Below are positions 36,018-44,356 of a stretch of DNA of 64,000 nucleotides, piece after piece; position 1 is the stretch's first letter, and the number at the start of each line of letters is the position of its first letter. A model generated the notes under the pieces. The model saw only the letters and a program-made list of their open reading frames with translations. It searched no databases and was not told the DNA's origin. The stretch spans positions 62,001 to 126,000 of the forward strand of contig CBDCZQ010000006.1 in assembly GCA_965224575.1 (NCBI GenBank), in the 5' to 3' direction. The stretch is from QPIN01 sp965224575. Lineage in GTDB: Bacteria > Pseudomonadota > Gammaproteobacteria > Methylococcales > Methylomonadaceae. The position numbers were made by a program, and so were the translations under genes.

Positions 36018-36609
36018 AAACTTGGGTTTACCGGGAAATAGAACGAAAAAAATAAATTCCAAAATCTATAGGGCACCTATAGCTAAAAGAGTGCATAAAA
36101 TTCACTCACATTAATTAAACTTAGTTATTTAATGTACAGTTCAGAGCACGACTCTAAAAGTATTTAGAAATTTGACGAAGAAAATTTTTACAATGGCGGC
36201 GATTATAGTGAATCTTAACCATACTTTCAAACTTGATTAAGCTAACAAATCAGAAGAAAAACAAATCCAGTTAAATAACTATGTTATATAAATTTACTTA
36301 TCTCGGAAAAGTAGGTTATATGCCACTTTATTTTTTATAAGGGTAGTAAAAAGATCCAATCAAAATCAGGTATGATTAAAAGTGAAGTAAAGAATGGCTA
36401 GGTTGGGCTAACAGCTCTATCGTTAACCCAACATTTTTAGCAAAAATATAGTGTTGCGCTGTCAAAAAGAGGGTAGCCAAACCTACACTATTTTTATTTA
36501 CTTCACTTTTATTTACCCTTCTAAAATAACCCCCCTCTTTATTGGCATTAAATTTGCTGCTGTACTTGTTTAAAAAGCTACAACTTGCTCCTAACAAAAA
36601 TAATAACCA
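36018..36609. other. Intergenic region with palindromes and repeat A4
   Basis: About 590 bp without a gene. CTATAGG-GCA-CCTATAG (36065-36081) is a perfect 7-bp palindrome just upstream of the DMT gene. 36378-36391 and 36497-36510 are a perfect 14-bp inverted repeat that frames the family A copy A4. The rest is AT-rich without recognisable sites. Confidence 0.45.
36378..36510 (+). repeat. Hairpin-rich repeat family A, copy A4, within an outer inverted repeat
   Basis: Core 36396-36488 with ends CTAGGTTGGGCTAACAGC and AGCCAAACCTACAC and the shared TCGTTAACCCAAC hairpin. It is framed by a perfect 14-bp inverted repeat (AAAAGTGAAGTAAA at 36378-36391 and its complement at 36497-36510), so the whole 133-bp block can fold back. 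Confidence 0.75.
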
Positions 36610-37434
36610 ATGCAATTTGACGATCAAGCCGACATCTACGACAAACGCACCGGACTGGGTGAAAAAACAGCTCAAAAAATTGCTACCACTGTAAATCAAA
36701 TGATCAAACCTTACCTAAAAGGTCAGTTTCTAGAAATAGGCGCCGGCACAGGTGAAATCGGCTATTTTCTGCAAGATTTATCCATCCCTTATATTGGTAT
36801 TGACCTATCTAACGGAATGTTAGATATTTACCGGCAACGATTTAAAGAACAAGAAAATAGTCCTCAGCTAATCCAGATGGATGGCAACACTACATGGCCA
36901 CTACAAAATGGTTCAGTTTCCGTATTTTTTAGCTCTCGAGCCATGCACCAGCTTGATCATGAGCATGTGCTAAAACAACTAAAAAAATTAGCTGTACCGG
37001 CTTCATCCCTGTTAATTCTCGGCAATGTAAAAAGGAACAAAACCTCCACCAAAACAATCATGCGTAAAGAAATGCATAGCGTTTTAAATAATTTTGGGCT
37101 TAAGGAGAAAAGTGGACAAAGCAATCGCAAGCTATTGTTTGATGCCATAGAACAACAAGGCGGAGAAATACTTCCTTCTGTTACTGCTGCTCGCTGGCTA
37201 GTGAGTCATGCGCCAATAGATTCTATTGAGTCTTGGAAAAACGTCGATGGTATTGCAGGTCAAACAATTGATCAAAAACTAAAAACTAAAATCCTTGATT
37301 CTCTTATTTTAAGAGCTAAAGAAAAATTTACTGATTTAAATATAGCATTGGAGACTGAAGAAACCTATGAGCTAAACGCAATTAAACTTCCATATAACCA
37401 AGAAATACAAAATAATTCAGACAACTACAACTAA
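36610..37434 (+). CDS. Class I SAM-dependent methyltransferase
   Basis: 274 residues. Motif I is FLEIGAGTGEIGYFLQDL (about residues 40-57), followed by YIGIDLSNGMLDIYRQR, the acidic post-I motif, and a Methyltransf_11-like core through SVFFSSRAMHQLDHE. The C-terminal half is not recognisable and may bind the substrate. The substrate is unknown. It lies 146 bp upstream of the molybdenum storage genes in the same direction, but I cannot show a functional link. Confidence 0.78.
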   Translation: MQFDDQADIYDKRTGLGEKTAQKIATTVNQMIKPYLKGQFLEIGAGTGEIGYFLQDLSIPYIGIDLSNGMLDIYRQRFKEQENSPQLIQMDGNTTWPLQNGSVSVFFSSRAMHQLDHEHVLKQLKKLAVPASSLLILGNVKRNKTSTKTIMRKEMHSVLNNFGLKEKSGQSNRKLLFDAIEQQGGEILPSVTAARWLVSHAPIDSIESWKNVDGIAGQTIDQKLKTKILDSLILRAKEKFTDLNIALETEETYELNAIKLPYNQEIQNNSDNYN

Positions 37435-37507
37435 CATCTTTTATTCCTTTCAGCATCTATAGAGCACCTCTGTTAATAACCTTGTATTGTTCGATATGCA
37501 CGTTTGG

Positions 37508-37529
37508 AATACTGATAAAAGTCAGTATT
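37508..37529 (+). promoter_or_regulatory. Perfect inverted repeat upstream of mosB
   Basis: AATACTGA-TAAAAG-TCAGTATT is a perfect 8-bp inverted repeat with a 6-bp spacer, 52 bases before the mosB ATG. It could be a repressor operator or a leader hairpin for the storage-protein genes. It does not match the ModE box I know. Confidence 0.45.
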
Positions 37530-37580
37530 AGCTGTCAAATTTATTCGACTTATATACCTAAACGATAACTATAAAAAAAC

Positions 37581-38399
37581 ATGAGTAACGACGACTTACT
37601 AACAGAATTGGGTGCCTCTTTAATCAATGGCAATCTAACAGACAAATCACTTTTAGCCAAAACTTCAGAACAACCCGTTTTTAAAGTACTTCCTAATGCC
37701 AATGTCATTAAAATTGGCGGCCAAAGCATTATTGATCGCGGCCGTGCCGCTGTTTTACCCATTTTAGATGAAATAATAGAAAACTTACCACACCATAAAA
37801 TGATTATCGGCACTGGCGCTGGAACCAGGGCCAGACACGCTTACAGTGTAGGCATTGATCTAGGTATGCCAACAGGTGTTCTAAGTGTTTTAGGTACTTT
37901 TGTGAGTATGCAAAATGCTCGAATGATTCATTTTTTGATGGCTAAACATGGTATCCCTTTTATTGAACCTATCCAGTTTCCACAATTACCTTTATATCTT
38001 GCAGAACGTCAGGCCGTCATTTTTTTTGGTATGCCTCCTTATGTTTTTTGGCAACGTAACCCGGAAATTGGACGATTACCCGCTCATAGAACAGACAGTG
38101 GTTCTTATTTAATTAGTGAGATGTTTGGTACTCGCTCAATGATTTATATTAAAGATGAAAATGGTTTATATACTGCTGACCCCAAAAAGGACAAGCATGC
38201 GACATTCATTCCTAAAATCACAGTTGACGAACTTAATGCTTTAGATTTACCTGATTCAGTTGTAGAACCTCCCGTACTTGAGTTTATGAAAAATGCAGAA
38301 GTTAGACGTGACATTCAAATTATTAATGGCTTGGTTCCCGGCAACATTACAAAAGCACTTAATGGTGAACAAGTAGGAACGATCATTAGTGCTGATTAA
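37581..38399 (+). CDS. mosB: Molybdenum storage protein subunit (MosB/beta-like)
   Basis: 272 residues of the amino acid kinase fold: VIKIGGQSIIDRGRAAV near the N-terminus, IGTGAGTRARHAYSVGIDLG, PPYVFWQRNPEIGRLPAHRTDSG and IKDENGLYTADPKKD. These blocks match the molybdenum storage protein rather than uridylate kinase. From memory, KIGGQS and GTGAGTRARH fit the beta subunit of the Azotobacter protein. The heterohexamer stores polyoxomolybdate or tungstate clusters with ATP. The partner gene follows after 86 bp, and modABC lies downstream. Confidence 0.85.
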   Translation: MSNDDLLTELGASLINGNLTDKSLLAKTSEQPVFKVLPNANVIKIGGQSIIDRGRAAVLPILDEIIENLPHHKMIIGTGAGTRARHAYSVGIDLGMPTGVLSVLGTFVSMQNARMIHFLMAKHGIPFIEPIQFPQLPLYLAERQAVIFFGMPPYVFWQRNPEIGRLPAHRTDSGSYLISEMFGTRSMIYIKDENGLYTADPKKDKHATFIPKITVDELNALDLPDSVVEPPVLEFMKNAEVRRDIQIINGLVPGNITKALNGEQVGTIISAD

Positions 38400-38485
38400 A
38401 CCAAGCATTTAATTATTTCTAGAGATTCTAAGCTAAATAAGAATTATAGAATCCAAATTGTACTAAAGTTAACTTACAAAAAAAT

Positions 38486-39316
38486 ATGACTAATCAAACT
38501 GATAAACGCCATCATCTCAACTCTGTGCTGATGCGCGAAAGCCTTATAGACAAAAAAGTGATGGCTTCAACTGAAGTTGAAACTCCCGTTATACGCATGC
38601 TTCCTAAGAGCCATGTGATTAAAATCGGCTCTAGCTCTATTATTGACCAAGGCAAAGAACTTACTTACCCTGTTGTAGAGGTTTTAGGTGAACTACTTGA
38701 AAAAGAAAAGTTAATCCTAGGTGTTGGCGGCGGTCTCCGCAGCAAGCATGTATTTTCTATAGGCTGTGATTTAGGGTTGCCAACTGGCGCACTGGCCCAG
38801 ATTTCTGTGACTGACGCATTAGGTAATGCACATATGCTAGGCGCATTGCTTTCTCCTTATGGAGTGGTTGCCATTCCACCTGAAATTTTCGGACATTTAT
38901 TACCTTTATTTATCCGATCTGCACCCGGGGTTATTTTTAATGGTGTCCCCCCCTATTCTCTTTGGGAGCATCCTCCGGGTATTGGTCGTATTCCTCCTCA
39001 CAGAACGGATGCTGGCTGTTTAATTCTTGCTGAATGTTTTGGTTGTAAAACAGTAACCTTGGTTAAGGATGTTGATGGTTTATATGATAAAGACCCAAAA
39101 ACTAATCCTGACGCAGAATTTATTCCAGAAATTACTGTTTCTGAAATAAAAGAGCGTCAATTTGAAACCTTACCTTTTGATGAGGTCTTACCTGATATAT
39201 TGAAAACATCCAGATTGGTAAAATCATTCCAGGTCATTAATGGCACAAAACCTGAATTAATAAAAGCAGCGGTTAGGGGTGAGCATGTTGGAACCATTGT
39301 TCGTGCTGATGATTAA
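38486..39316 (+). CDS. mosA: Molybdenum storage protein subunit (MosA/alpha-like)
   Basis: 276 residues, clearly paralogous to the preceding protein: VIKIGSSSIIDQGKEL, GVGGGLRSKHVFSIGCDLGLP, PPYSLWEHPPGIGRIPPHRTDAG, VKDVDGLYDKDPKTNPDA and the C-terminal GEHVGTIVRADD. The two subunits together should form the (alpha-beta)3 cage. Assignment as alpha rests on it being the second, more divergent subunit and on my memory of the Azotobacter sequences, so the A/B labels could be reversed. Followed by repeat A5 and then a transporter operon. Confidence 0.83.
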   Translation: MTNQTDKRHHLNSVLMRESLIDKKVMASTEVETPVIRMLPKSHVIKIGSSSIIDQGKELTYPVVEVLGELLEKEKLILGVGGGLRSKHVFSIGCDLGLPTGALAQISVTDALGNAHMLGALLSPYGVVAIPPEIFGHLLPLFIRSAPGVIFNGVPPYSLWEHPPGIGRIPPHRTDAGCLILAECFGCKTVTLVKDVDGLYDKDPKTNPDAEFIPEITVSEIKERQFETLPFDEVLPDILKTSRLVKSFQVINGTKPELIKAAVRGEHVGTIVRADD

Positions 39317-39324
39317 ACGAATGG

Positions 39325-39488
39325 GTAGGTTGGGCTAACAGCTCTATCGTTAACCCAACATCTTTAAGGACCTGTTCAAGATCGTTACGAGCTGCTGTCA
39401 GTTGCGTGCGGACGGAGCGCAGTAGATCTTGAACAGGTTCTAAGAAAAAGAGATGTTGGGTTGCCAAAAAGACGGCAGCCCAACCTAC
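39325..39488 (+). repeat. Hairpin-rich repeat family A, copy A5, interrupted by repeat B1
   Basis: Left part GGTAGGTTGGGCTAACAGC with the TTAACCCAACATC core and right part GATGTTGGGTTGCC...CGGCAGCCCAACCTAC form one family A element. It is split by a 72-bp element of family B (39369-39440) that appears to have inserted into its central loop. It lies between mosA and the ABC transporter operon. Confidence 0.8.
39369..39440 (+). repeat. Palindromic repeat family B, short copy B1 (nested)
   Basis: Ends GACCTGTTCAAGATC and GATCTTGAACAGGTTC are inverted repeats. TAAG lies on both sides and may be a target duplication. It matches the longer copy B2 (46821-46961) but lacks about 69 bp of its interior, so it is a deletion derivative or the shorter ancestral form. 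Confidence 0.72.
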
Positions 39489-39525
39489 ATATGGACATAA
39501 ATAAATAGTTCTAAAATAAAAACAT

Positions 39526-40539
39526 ATGCACTCAACCACCATAGCTAATCTTCAACAAATCAGCAAAGTCTACCCTAAGGGTATCATTGCACTCAAAGAA
39601 ATCAATCTAAGTATTGTTGAGCAAGAGATGATAGCTATAGTCGGTGCAAATGGATCTGGAAAATCTACACTTTTAAAGATCATTGCAGGAAGCTTAAAAC
39701 CAGAGCAAGGGTCTATCAACATATTTCAATTAAATGCTCAAATAAAAGCTGAACAGCTAAAAAAACTAATCAGCTATATCAGCCAAGACAGGGCATTAGA
39801 CCCAGAAATGACAGGGATGGAATTGTTACACTATTTTTCAGCCCTTTATGGTTTATCTGGCGAAACAGCAAAACAAAGAATTAATAAGTTAATCAATACC
39901 TTTGAATTAAACCCTTTTATTAGCAGGAGAACCCATAGTTATTCGGGCGGGCAGGCTCAGCGTTTACATATAGCAATAGGCATTCTTCATCGACCAAAAT
40001 TATTATTACTTGATGAACCAACCAGTGCTTTAGACCCAAAGGGTAAAGCCTTTTTTTGGGCGTTTCTTAAGGCGTATCAACAACAAGGGAATACCATCAT
40101 TATTATCAGTCATGAATTGGAAAATATACGCCAGCACTGTTCTCGCGTGTTATTACTTGATAAAGGTAAATTAATTGAAAATGATACAGCGGATAACATT
40201 ATTCAAGCACATGCCAAACCAGTGCTTCATATTAAAACCACAACCGTTTTAAAAAACACAGAAAGTCTAAAACAATTATTGCAGCAAACTATTTCTACGA
40301 TAGCTATTCAATTTAAAAATCAATCAGCCAGGTTGGAAATTAACCAAAGCTCTGAATTAAACAAAGCTAAAACCCTAAGCTTGGCTCTACAGGCTTTTGA
40401 AGAACAACAATATTCAGCTGTTGAATGTCGCTGGGAAGAACCTAGCCTGGAAAATGCGTATTTTAAATTAACTGGGGAAACAATTGTTCCACCACCTATT
40501 CTAAAAAACAGTAAAAAGGGACAAAGGAAACGCCGGTGA
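39526..40539 (+). CDS. ABC-2-type transporter ATP-binding protein
   Basis: 337 residues. Walker A GANGSGKST (about residues 40-48), signature YSGGQAQRL, Walker B LLLLDEPTSALD and the switch His in IIIISHE are all present, so it should be an active ATPase. After the nucleotide-binding domain (to about 220) there is a C-terminal extension typical of ABC-2 exporter ATPases. It overlaps the permease gene by 4 bp. Substrate unknown; it precedes modABC in what looks like one operon, so a molybdenum-linked role is possible. Confidence 0.85.
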   Translation: MHSTTIANLQQISKVYPKGIIALKEINLSIVEQEMIAIVGANGSGKSTLLKIIAGSLKPEQGSINIFQLNAQIKAEQLKKLISYISQDRALDPEMTGMELLHYFSALYGLSGETAKQRINKLINTFELNPFISRRTHSYSGGQAQRLHIAIGILHRPKLLLLDEPTSALDPKGKAFFWAFLKAYQQQGNTIIIISHELENIRQHCSRVLLLDKGKLIENDTADNIIQAHAKPVLHIKTTTVLKNTESLKQLLQQTISTIAIQFKNQSARLEINQSSELNKAKTLSLALQAFEEQQYSAVECRWEEPSLENAYFKLTGETIVPPPILKNSKKGQRKRR

Positions 40540-41309
40540 ATTTTCATCATTTTTCTATCGCTTTAGCCGTTTTTAAACGGACATGGATAAAAACCTTAAG
40601 ACGCCCTGTGGCGTTGACTTTTTCCTTAGTACAACCCTTAATGTGGATGCTATTTTTTGGTTTTTTATTTCAGCGATATGCTTTGAATGACTTGCCAACA
40701 GGTATCCGCTATTTAGATTTTTTGGTGCCGGGCATCTGTGCAATGACTGTTTTGTTTGGCGCTTCACAATCAGGTATAGAATTCATCAGAGATATGCAAA
40801 ACCAATTTTTAGGTCGAGTATTATCAACGCCTGCCTCAAAAGTAATGATTATTGCTGGAAAAATATCAGCTGATGTTTCGCGGCTAATCATTCAGGCCCT
40901 ATTAGTGTTACTTTTAGGTCTGGCATTGGGTGCAAAATTAAAATTTTCGATTGAGCCTTTATTTCATATGATAGCTAGTCTACTATTATTCGGCATTGCT
41001 TTTTGTAGCCTTTCTTGCTGGATTGCATTAAAAGCTCGCTCGCAAGAAAATATGGCAACATTTGTACATTTAGTTAATATGCCCATGTTATTTACTAGCA
41101 CTGCTTTAGTACCTAGCAAGCAAATGCCTGAATGGTTAGCGACAATTGCTCAGTACAACCCACTTTCATTAGTGGTGAATAACTGTAGGGCTGCCTTATT
41201 ATTTGCAGAAACTCCTTTACTAAAATCTAGCATTTTACCCCTGATAATTATGGCAACAATCCTCTTTATATTATCTACCGTTACGCTTCGATCAACGCAA
41301 TTGAATTAA
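40536..41309 (+). CDS. ABC-2-type transporter permease
   Basis: 257 residues with six hydrophobic segments and the ABC-2 signature region (DLPTGIRYLDFLVPGICAM, FLGRVLSTPASKVMIIAGK, NPLSLVVNNCRAALLF). It forms an exporter with the preceding ATPase. Its gene starts inside the ATPase stop region and ends 4 bp before modA, so it is coupled to both. Exporters of this type move drugs, lipids, polysaccharides or haem-related molecules; placement in front of a molybdate importer is unusual. Confidence 0.85.
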   Translation: MNFHHFSIALAVFKRTWIKTLRRPVALTFSLVQPLMWMLFFGFLFQRYALNDLPTGIRYLDFLVPGICAMTVLFGASQSGIEFIRDMQNQFLGRVLSTPASKVMIIAGKISADVSRLIIQALLVLLLGLALGAKLKFSIEPLFHMIASLLLFGIAFCSLSCWIALKARSQENMATFVHLVNMPMLFTSTALVPSKQMPEWLATIAQYNPLSLVVNNCRAALLFAETPLLKSSILPLIIMATILFILSTVTLRSTQLN

Positions 41310-41313
41310 ATTT

Positions 41314-42063
41314 ATGAAACATTATCTATTTGGAATTGCTTTTTTTCTATTCACTCACTCTGCTACAGCAGCAGAAAAAGTATTGGTTTATGCAGCCGCC
41401 AGTACCAGTAATGCCGTCAGCGAAATTATTAAGCAATTTAATCAAATATCACCTGATAGTAAAGTTAAAGCCTCTTTTGCCTCATCTTCAACATTAGCAA
41501 AGCAAATTGAAGCCGGTGCGCCCGCACAAGTTTTTATTTCAGCTAGCCCTGACTGGATGGATTATTTACAAGACCGAAATCTGATCGTTAAGCAATCACG
41601 GAAAAATCTTCTCAGCAACAAAATCGTCTTGATAACGCCAAAAGGAAAACCGATAGCTGTTGAAATGAACAAAACTTATAATTTGGCCACTCATTTAGAA
41701 GGGAAACTTTGCATAGGTGACCCTAGTCATGTGCCTGTTGGAATATATGCTAAGCAAGCATTAGAGTCAATGGGCTGGTGGGGAGAACTTAAACCTCATA
41801 TTGTAGGAACAAAGGATGTACGCGCAGCCTTGGCATTTGTAGAATTAGCTGAATGTGATGCGGGTATTGTTTATTCAACAGATGCTAATAAATCTGAAAA
41901 GGTAGAGTTAGCGGCTGAATTTCCAGCAGATAGTCATAACGCGATCGTTTACCCAGTAGCCAAACTAGCTTCTGCTAATAAATCCTCTGATAGCTTTTTA
42001 ACCTATTTAAGCTCTCCACAAGCTTTGGCTATCTTTAAAAAATACGGTTTTAATACACAATAG
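41314..42063 (+). CDS. modA: Molybdate ABC transporter substrate-binding protein
   Basis: 249 residues. A signal peptide (MKHYLFGIAFFLFTHSATAA) is followed by VLVYAAASTSNAVSEIIKQF, SFASSSTLAKQIEAGAPAQVFISAS, CIGDPSHVPVGIYAKQALE and a late AECDAGIVYSTDA, all ModA landmarks, including the conserved serines of the oxyanion pocket. It captures molybdate or tungstate in the periplasm for ModBC. It begins 4 bp after the ABC-2 permease gene and 10 bp before modB. Confidence 0.93.
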   Translation: MKHYLFGIAFFLFTHSATAAEKVLVYAAASTSNAVSEIIKQFNQISPDSKVKASFASSSTLAKQIEAGAPAQVFISASPDWMDYLQDRNLIVKQSRKNLLSNKIVLITPKGKPIAVEMNKTYNLATHLEGKLCIGDPSHVPVGIYAKQALESMGWWGELKPHIVGTKDVRAALAFVELAECDAGIVYSTDANKSEKVELAAEFPADSHNAIVYPVAKLASANKSSDSFLTYLSSPQALAIFKKYGFNTQ

Positions 42064-42073
42064 TAAGGAATTT

Positions 42074-42769
42074 ATGTTCGATCTTTCTCCAGAAGAATAT
42101 TCAACCATGATGCTCTCTTTAAAAGTAAGTTTATGGAGTGTCGGGATTATTCTTATTCCCGGTATTTTTACAGGCTGGCTATTAGCCCGCTATGATTTTA
42201 TCGGCAAATCTTTGCTTGATGGAATATTGCACCTACCCTTAGTTTTGCCTCCAGTAGTAACAGGCTATTTATTATTATTAGCACTAGGAAGACAAGGTTA
42301 CATAGGCAAGTGGCTTTATCAACAATTTGAAATTTCACTTGCTTTTAGCTGGCGCGGTGCAGTATTAGCTACCGCCTTAATGAGCTTTCCATTAATGGTG
42401 CGTTCTATTCGCCTGTCTATTTCAAATATAGATGTAAAATTAGAACAAGTTTCCCGAAGCCTTGGCGCTAGCGCATTAAATTCTTTTTTTACCATAACTT
42501 TACCTCTGGCGATTCCTGGCATTATCACCGGCTCAATCCTTTCTTTTGCCAGAAGTCTTGGTGAGTTTGGAGCAACCATTACCTTTGTAGGTAATATAGA
42601 AGATGAAACACGTACTTTACCTTTAGCCATTTTTACCTATATTCAAGTGCCTGATGGTGCAGAATCAGCACAAAGATTATTGATTATCTCAGTTATCCTT
42701 GCACTCGGCGCCTTGTTATTCAGTGGCTTCATTGAACAACGTACAGCACACTGGCTAGGAGGAAAATAA
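42074..42769 (+). CDS. modB: Molybdate ABC transporter permease
   Basis: 231 residues with five membrane helices and the EAA-loop region SRSLGASALNSFFTITLPLAIPG of the family, followed by ARSLGEFGATITFVGNIEDETRTL, which is characteristic of ModB. It forms the channel for ModA-delivered molybdate. Its last base is shared with the modC start. Confidence 0.93.
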   Translation: MFDLSPEEYSTMMLSLKVSLWSVGIILIPGIFTGWLLARYDFIGKSLLDGILHLPLVLPPVVTGYLLLLALGRQGYIGKWLYQQFEISLAFSWRGAVLATALMSFPLMVRSIRLSISNIDVKLEQVSRSLGASALNSFFTITLPLAIPGIITGSILSFARSLGEFGATITFVGNIEDETRTLPLAIFTYIQVPDGAESAQRLLIISVILALGALLFSGFIEQRTAHWLGGK

Positions 42770-43854
42770 TGCTTTCTCTTGATGTTCAATTACAACGAGG
42801 CACTTTTAATCTAGAAGCAAATTTTGCGCTGGATAAACCAGTCACAGGCTTATTCGGCTCATCTGGGTCGGGTAAAAGTACACTGCTAAACTTAATTGCA
42901 GGTTTGGCTCACCCTGATAATGGCTGGCTAAAACTAGGTAATAAACATTTATTTCATAGTGCAAAAAACATCAACCTTTCGCCTAATCAGCGTGAAGTTG
43001 GGGTTGTGTTTCAAGATAGCCAACTGTTTCCACACTTATCTGTAAATAAAAACCTGCTTTATGGATATAAACGCATAGCAAAAAAGCAACGCCGGTTTGA
43101 AGAAAATGAAATTATAGATTTACTAGAAATAGGCCACTTATTGAAAAAAAGACCGGTTCAACTTTCTGGCGGAGAAAAACAGCGAGTAGGATTGGGTAGA
43201 GCTTTACTGGCTTCTCCACGGTTTTTATTATTGGATGAACCTTTAGCATCGTTAGATCAAGGTTTAAAAGGGCAAATATTACCCTTTTTAAAGCGAGTAA
43301 AAAATGAGCTGGATTTACCGATGATTTATATCAGTCATTCCATCGAAGAAATCTTACATTTAACTGACCAGTTAGTCGTCATCAATCAAGGTCGTATTCT
43401 AGGAACGGGTCATTTTTACGATGTAATCAAAGCCGACCGTGTCCAGAATGTTGCTAATTCAATGGGATTAGAAAACATTATTACTGCCACTATTATTTCC
43501 CATGATATTGCTTCAGGCCACACCATTGCAGAAGTAAAGGGGAAAATATTATTGTTACCACTAACAGATAGATTTTCTATCGGTGATTCGTGCTATCTCT
43601 CAATACGTTCTAGTGAAATTGCCATTGCTAAACAATATATTTCTCAAATTTCTATTCAAAACCAGATTAAGGGCAAGATTATTTCGTGGATAAAAAATGC
43701 ATCATGCGTTTCACTTCATATTAATATTGGTGATACACCCCTGACGGTTGACATAACACCTAAAGCTTTTTCTGATTTAGCACTGAGTGAAAACGAAGAT
43801 ATTTATTGCTTAATCAAAGCTCAATCCTTTTCTTTTCTTGGCAAAACAGAATAA
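42769..43854 (+). CDS. modC: Molybdate ABC transporter ATP-binding protein
   Basis: 361 residues. Walker A GSSGSGKST, Q-loop VVFQDSQLFPHLSV, signature LSGGEKQRV and Walker B FLLLDEPLASLD are intact. The C-terminal part (about 290-355) is a TOBE/Mop-type domain (IKGKIISWIKNASCVSLHINIGDTP), typical of ModC, which may sense molybdate. It is the last gene of the operon starting at 39526. Confidence 0.94.
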   Translation: MLSLDVQLQRGTFNLEANFALDKPVTGLFGSSGSGKSTLLNLIAGLAHPDNGWLKLGNKHLFHSAKNINLSPNQREVGVVFQDSQLFPHLSVNKNLLYGYKRIAKKQRRFEENEIIDLLEIGHLLKKRPVQLSGGEKQRVGLGRALLASPRFLLLDEPLASLDQGLKGQILPFLKRVKNELDLPMIYISHSIEEILHLTDQLVVINQGRILGTGHFYDVIKADRVQNVANSMGLENIITATIISHDIASGHTIAEVKGKILLLPLTDRFSIGDSCYLSIRSSEIAIAKQYISQISIQNQIKGKIISWIKNASCVSLHINIGDTPLTVDITPKAFSDLALSENEDIYCLIKAQSFSFLGKTE

Positions 43855-44356
43855 CTCAATTGGTTTTATTGAAACCACATCAAAAGCGTTAGATAGCTCA
43901 AAATAAATAGCTATTTAACACAGTTTAATTAAGTAAATTCTTGCCTTTACCTAAAATACATTCCTTCTAGTCCTAAAATTGACATTAATATCTTTACTTT
44001 TTGTTAACAAAATACCTTAGACTCTATGCAAACTAAGCTATCCGTTGTCTAATACGAAACATTCATCTTTCCATATTCCTCTTTGTTATCTTCTTTAACA
44101 AGCATTAGTTTGCTATTGCTCGAATTTTTCAATATTCTTTATTTAATTCAAAAAGCTATGTATTAAACATCTCGCCCATCCTAGTTTAGGCACATATTTT
44201 GCACTGTTTACTTGAGCGATTGACTTCTGCTTCTTTAAAACTTAAGAATAATTTTAAAAATAAGAAAAACAAAATCGTTAAACATATGTAGATAGCTATT
44301 TTCAATATGCCTTATCTAAATACTCTATATCAACAACTACACCTTAGGTGAAATTT
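43855..44356. other. Intergenic region with a possible sigma54 promoter
   Basis: About 500 AT-rich bases with no ORF. A short hairpin (TGGTTT / AAACCA, 43860-43876) follows modC. TAGGCACATATTTTGCAC (44187-44204) fits a sigma54 promoter. No ModE-like box or Moco riboswitch was recognised. Confidence 0.45.
44187..44204 (+). promoter_or_regulatory. Candidate sigma54 (RpoN) promoter
   Basis: GGCAC-N6-TTGC-type element with GG at 44189-44190 and GC at 44201-44202, exactly 10 bases between them, as required for -24/-12 promoters. It lies about 150 bases before the exported HAF-repeat gene. The first position before GG is A rather than T, and no activator site was identified. Confidence 0.42.

Noticed and set aside
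36065..36081. Palindrome CTATAGG-GCA-CCTATAG as a true operator
   Set aside because: Perfect but short, and it partly resembles the ends of repeat family C, so a repeat remnant is as likely as a binding site.
37546..37580. Possible ModE box upstream of mosB
   Set aside because: TTATATACC and nearby TATAA do not give the spaced inverted half-sites of the known ModE box.
39273..39542. Minus-strand ORF across repeats A5 and B1
   Set aside because: It covers the end of mosA and two repeat elements, and its peptide comes from repeat DNA.
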